DNA of 6,258 bases from Nitrospira sp. GTDB lineage: Bacteria > Nitrospirota > Thermodesulfovibrionia > Thermodesulfovibrionales > SM23-35. Where the stretch lies: the NCBI GenBank assembly GCA_016873575.1, contig VGWY01000151.1, positions 1-6,258 of the forward strand, written 5' to 3'. A model generated the notes under the pieces. The model was not told the DNA's origin. It worked only from the letters and a program-made list of their open reading frames with translations, and did not search any database. This document shows, one piece after another, positions 4,627 to 6,258 of the stretch (position 1 is the stretch's first letter; each line of letters opens with the position of its first letter). Position numbers and translations under genes: made by a program.

Positions 4627-5481
4627 ATGACACCGAGAAATGTATTGAAAATATCTTTTCTGGTCATAGTACTTCTTTTATGTTTCCTGTATGTCTCTGC
4701 AGGTGCCTTCCAAATAGAAGTTTCTCCTCATGAAATCAGCCCCGGTGACGCCTTTATCGTTAAGGTAACTGATATAAAAACCGTACGTCTGCCTGCTATC
4801 TCTTTAGGCAAAAATAGATTTTATTTTGCTAAATGCGGGGAAGGGTGTTTTCTTGCTATTGGAGCTGTCGGGATAAAGACAAAACCAGGAGACTATATAT
4901 TGAAACTGAGAATAGGGAAAAAGACAAAGAATCTAAAGTTATTTATAAAACATACGGACTTCCCGGCAATGAGACTTACTCTGTCTGAGGATAAGGTATC
5001 CTTATCTCCTGAGGATAAGAGGAGAGTAAAAAGGGAGAATAAAAGATTAAAGGCAATCTTCAGAAGAGTATCCAGGAGACTCTGGGAAGGAGATTTTCTA
5101 TTACCACTTGAAAATGATCTGTCAACCGTATTTGGCACAAAACGAATCATTAATAATAAAAAAATCAGTGTGCACAGCGGAGTTGACATCAGGGGACAAG
5201 AAGGCGAGGAGGTGCTGGCATCAAATAATGGAAAGGTTGTTTTTGCAAAAGAGTTATTCCTTGAAGGAAATACAGTCATCCTTGACCACGGACTGGGGAT
5301 ATATACTATATATATGCATTTGTCGGGATTCAATGTTAACAGTGGAAATTCAGTTTCAAAGGGTGATGCCATCGGTTTTGTAGGCTCATCAGGGAGATCG
5401 AGTGGCCCGCATCTTCATTTTGGAGTAAAGGTACGAGATATAAACGTCAATCCTGTTTCATTTGTGGAACTGGAACTGTAA
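4627..5481 (+). CDS. Exported M23 (LytM-type) peptidoglycan endopeptidase
   Basis: A 284-residue zinc metallopeptidase expected to cut peptide crosslinks of peptidoglycan in the periplasm. Residues 8-25 form a signal peptide or membrane anchor. A beta-rich N-terminal domain (28-108) with ISPGDAF and KPGDYIL motifs is followed by a strongly basic helical stretch (about 128-152), then the M23 domain (158-284). All key residues are present: zinc ligands His183 and Asp187 (HSGVD) and His264, with catalytic His231 (YMHLS) and His262 in PHLHFG. It should therefore be an active enzyme and not a degenerate LytM activator such as NlpD or EnvC. The N-terminal domain contains a C70-GEG-C74 pair that could form a disulfide. 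No clear ribosome site precedes the ATG, so translation may depend on coupling to the slp gene 28 bases upstream. The following pcm gene begins 4 bases after its stop. Confidence 0.9.
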   Translation: MTPRNVLKISFLVIVLLLCFLYVSAGAFQIEVSPHEISPGDAFIVKVTDIKTVRLPAISLGKNRFYFAKCGEGCFLAIGAVGIKTKPGDYILKLRIGKKTKNLKLFIKHTDFPAMRLTLSEDKVSLSPEDKRRVKRENKRLKAIFRRVSRRLWEGDFLLPLENDLSTVFGTKRIINNKKISVHSGVDIRGQEGEEVLASNNGKVVFAKELFLEGNTVILDHGLGIYTIYMHLSGFNVNSGNSVSKGDAIGFVGSSGRSSGPHLHFGVKVRDINVNPVSFVELEL

Positions 5482-5485
5482 CACT

Positions 5486-6190
5486 ATGACAAAGAAAGTA
5501 TTGTTCATATTTTTAATTTTATTAGCTTCATCTATTTTTGCTGCTGATCCCTATGCATTAAAACGGCAAATGATGGTTGAAAATGATATTAAGGCAAGAG
5601 GTATAAAAGACAAAAAGGTGCTTGAAGTAATGGGAAAAATTCCAAGGCATCTTTTTGTGGATGAGAAACTAAAGGATAGAGCATATGAAGATTATCCACT
5701 TCCGATAGGAGAGGGGCAGACTATATCTCAGCCCTATGTTGTTGCCCTTATGACTGAGGCATTGAGATTGAAAAAAACTGACAGAGTGCTTGAAGTAGGC
5801 ACAGGCTCTGGCTACCAGGCTGCTGTGCTGGCTGAGATCGTGAAAGAAGTCTGCACGATAGAGATAAGGAAGTCCCTTGCAGATATGGCGGCAAAGCGTT
5901 TAAAAGACCATGGCTACAAAAATGTGAAGGTAAAATTCGCTGATGGGTATTTTGGATGGGAAGAATATGCACCTTTTGATGCGATAATCATAACTGCTGC
6001 TGCAAATCATATCCCTCCGCCTTTGATTAAACAATTAAAAGAAGGGGGAAGGCTCATTATTCCTCTTGGGAGCACAGTCTACTATCAAACATTAACTCTT
6101 GCCACAAAAAGGAAAGGCGAACTCGATGTGGAGCAGATGGGAGGAGTAGCCTTTGTGCCAATGATTGGAGAGGTGCGAAAGAGAAAGTGA
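5486..6190 (+). CDS. pcm: Protein-L-isoaspartate O-methyltransferase with signal peptide
   Basis: This 234-residue enzyme family methylates the alpha-carboxyl of L-isoaspartyl residues in damaged proteins using S-adenosylmethionine, starting their repair. Visible motifs are PRHLFVDE (53-60), AYEDYPLPIGEGQTISQPYV (66-85), the SAM-binding VLEVGTGSGYQAAVLAEI (101-118), acidic Glu126 in CTIEI, and FDAIIITAAANHIP (164-177). The domain is full length. Unlike the usual cytosolic enzyme, it begins with a basic, then hydrophobic leader (MTKKVLFIFLILLASSIFA) and a plausible cleavage site before ADPY, predicting export or membrane anchoring. The ATG at 5486 is preferred to an in-frame ATG at 5462, which would overlap the M23 gene and place eight unrelated residues before the leader. 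It follows the M23 stop by 4 bases, so co-transcription is near certain. The pcm-M23 pairing echoes pcm-nlpD in Proteobacteria. Confidence 0.92.
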   Translation: MTKKVLFIFLILLASSIFAADPYALKRQMMVENDIKARGIKDKKVLEVMGKIPRHLFVDEKLKDRAYEDYPLPIGEGQTISQPYVVALMTEALRLKKTDRVLEVGTGSGYQAAVLAEIVKEVCTIEIRKSLADMAAKRLKDHGYKNVKVKFADGYFGWEEYAPFDAIIITAAANHIPPPLIKQLKEGGRLIIPLGSTVYYQTLTLATKRKGELDVEQMGGVAFVPMIGEVRKRK

Positions 6191-6197
6191 TAGATTT

Positions 6198-6258
6198 CTA
6201 AAGTCTCTTCAACGTAAGAAATGCCATCAGATATGCCAGTGCACCCAACCACAGAACT
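6198..6258 (-). CDS. C-terminal end of a membrane protein (partial)
   Basis: On the minus strand the right edge reads an open frame ending at TAG (6200-6198). The translated end is VLWLGALAYLMAFLTLKRL, a hydrophobic segment closing with basic residues. This looks like the last transmembrane helix and cytoplasmic end of an integral membrane protein, for example an ABC-2-type permease, but only about 19 codons are visible, so the family cannot be named. It converges on pcm with 7 bases between the stops. Confidence 0.45.
   Translation of the reverse strand, partial: VLWLGALAYLMAFLTLKRL

Noticed and set aside
4893..5372. Minus-strand 159-codon open frame opposite the M23 gene
   Set aside because: No recognisable motifs; it overlies a well-supported peptidase with all catalytic residues, so it is a shadow frame.
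5462..5485. Upstream start for pcm inside the M23 gene
   Set aside because: It adds eight unrelated residues before an otherwise good signal peptide; ATG 5486 directly after the M23 stop fits better.

Overview
The window is about 6.3 kb of AT-leaning bacterial chromosome. The gene content suggests a Gram-negative, probably anaerobic bacterium: an outer-membrane lipoprotein, several exported envelope proteins, a cysteine-rich ferredoxin-type protein and a stand-alone LigD-type 3'-phosphoesterase. Nitrospirota (Thermodesulfovibrionia-like) or a related deltaproteobacterial lineage would fit, but that placement is an impression from gene content and repeat style, not a phylogeny.

Layout from left to right. 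Positions 1-139 hold G/C-tract intergenic repeats, including one large imperfect palindrome. An extended -10 promoter then drives a 271-residue iron-sulfur protein on the + strand (282-1097). It converges on a minus-strand set that reads, in its own direction, 3'-phosphoesterase (3511-3077), DppD/OppD-type ATPase (3070-2090) and DppF/OppF-type ATPase (2093-1116). The last two overlap by 4 bases. No permease or peptide-binding gene lies next to the two ATPases. Each ATPase carries a 4 x 7-bp degenerate tandem repeat, translated in frame within its C-terminal tail.

A short divergent region (3512-3589) separates that set from a + strand run of four genes whose products all appear to be exported: a DUF1573 protein, an Slp-family lipoprotein, an M23 (LytM) peptidase and a protein-L-isoaspartate methyltransferase with a signal peptide. 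The M23-pcm pairing recalls the pcm-nlpD neighbourhood of Proteobacteria. A fragment of a minus-strand membrane protein enters at the right edge.

The most striking point is the DUF1573 gene. Its frame is interrupted by one TGA exactly where the family normally has the first cysteine of its Ser-Cys-Gly-Cys-Thr motif. The same frame then continues through the rest of the domain to a normal stop. TGA is a genuine stop for other genes here, so the simplest reading is a selenocysteine codon in an exported protein with a Sec-Gly-Cys motif. The RNA just after the TGA can form a modest hairpin at the right distance for a bacterial SECIS element, but it departs from the usual loop rule and needs folding and comparative tests.
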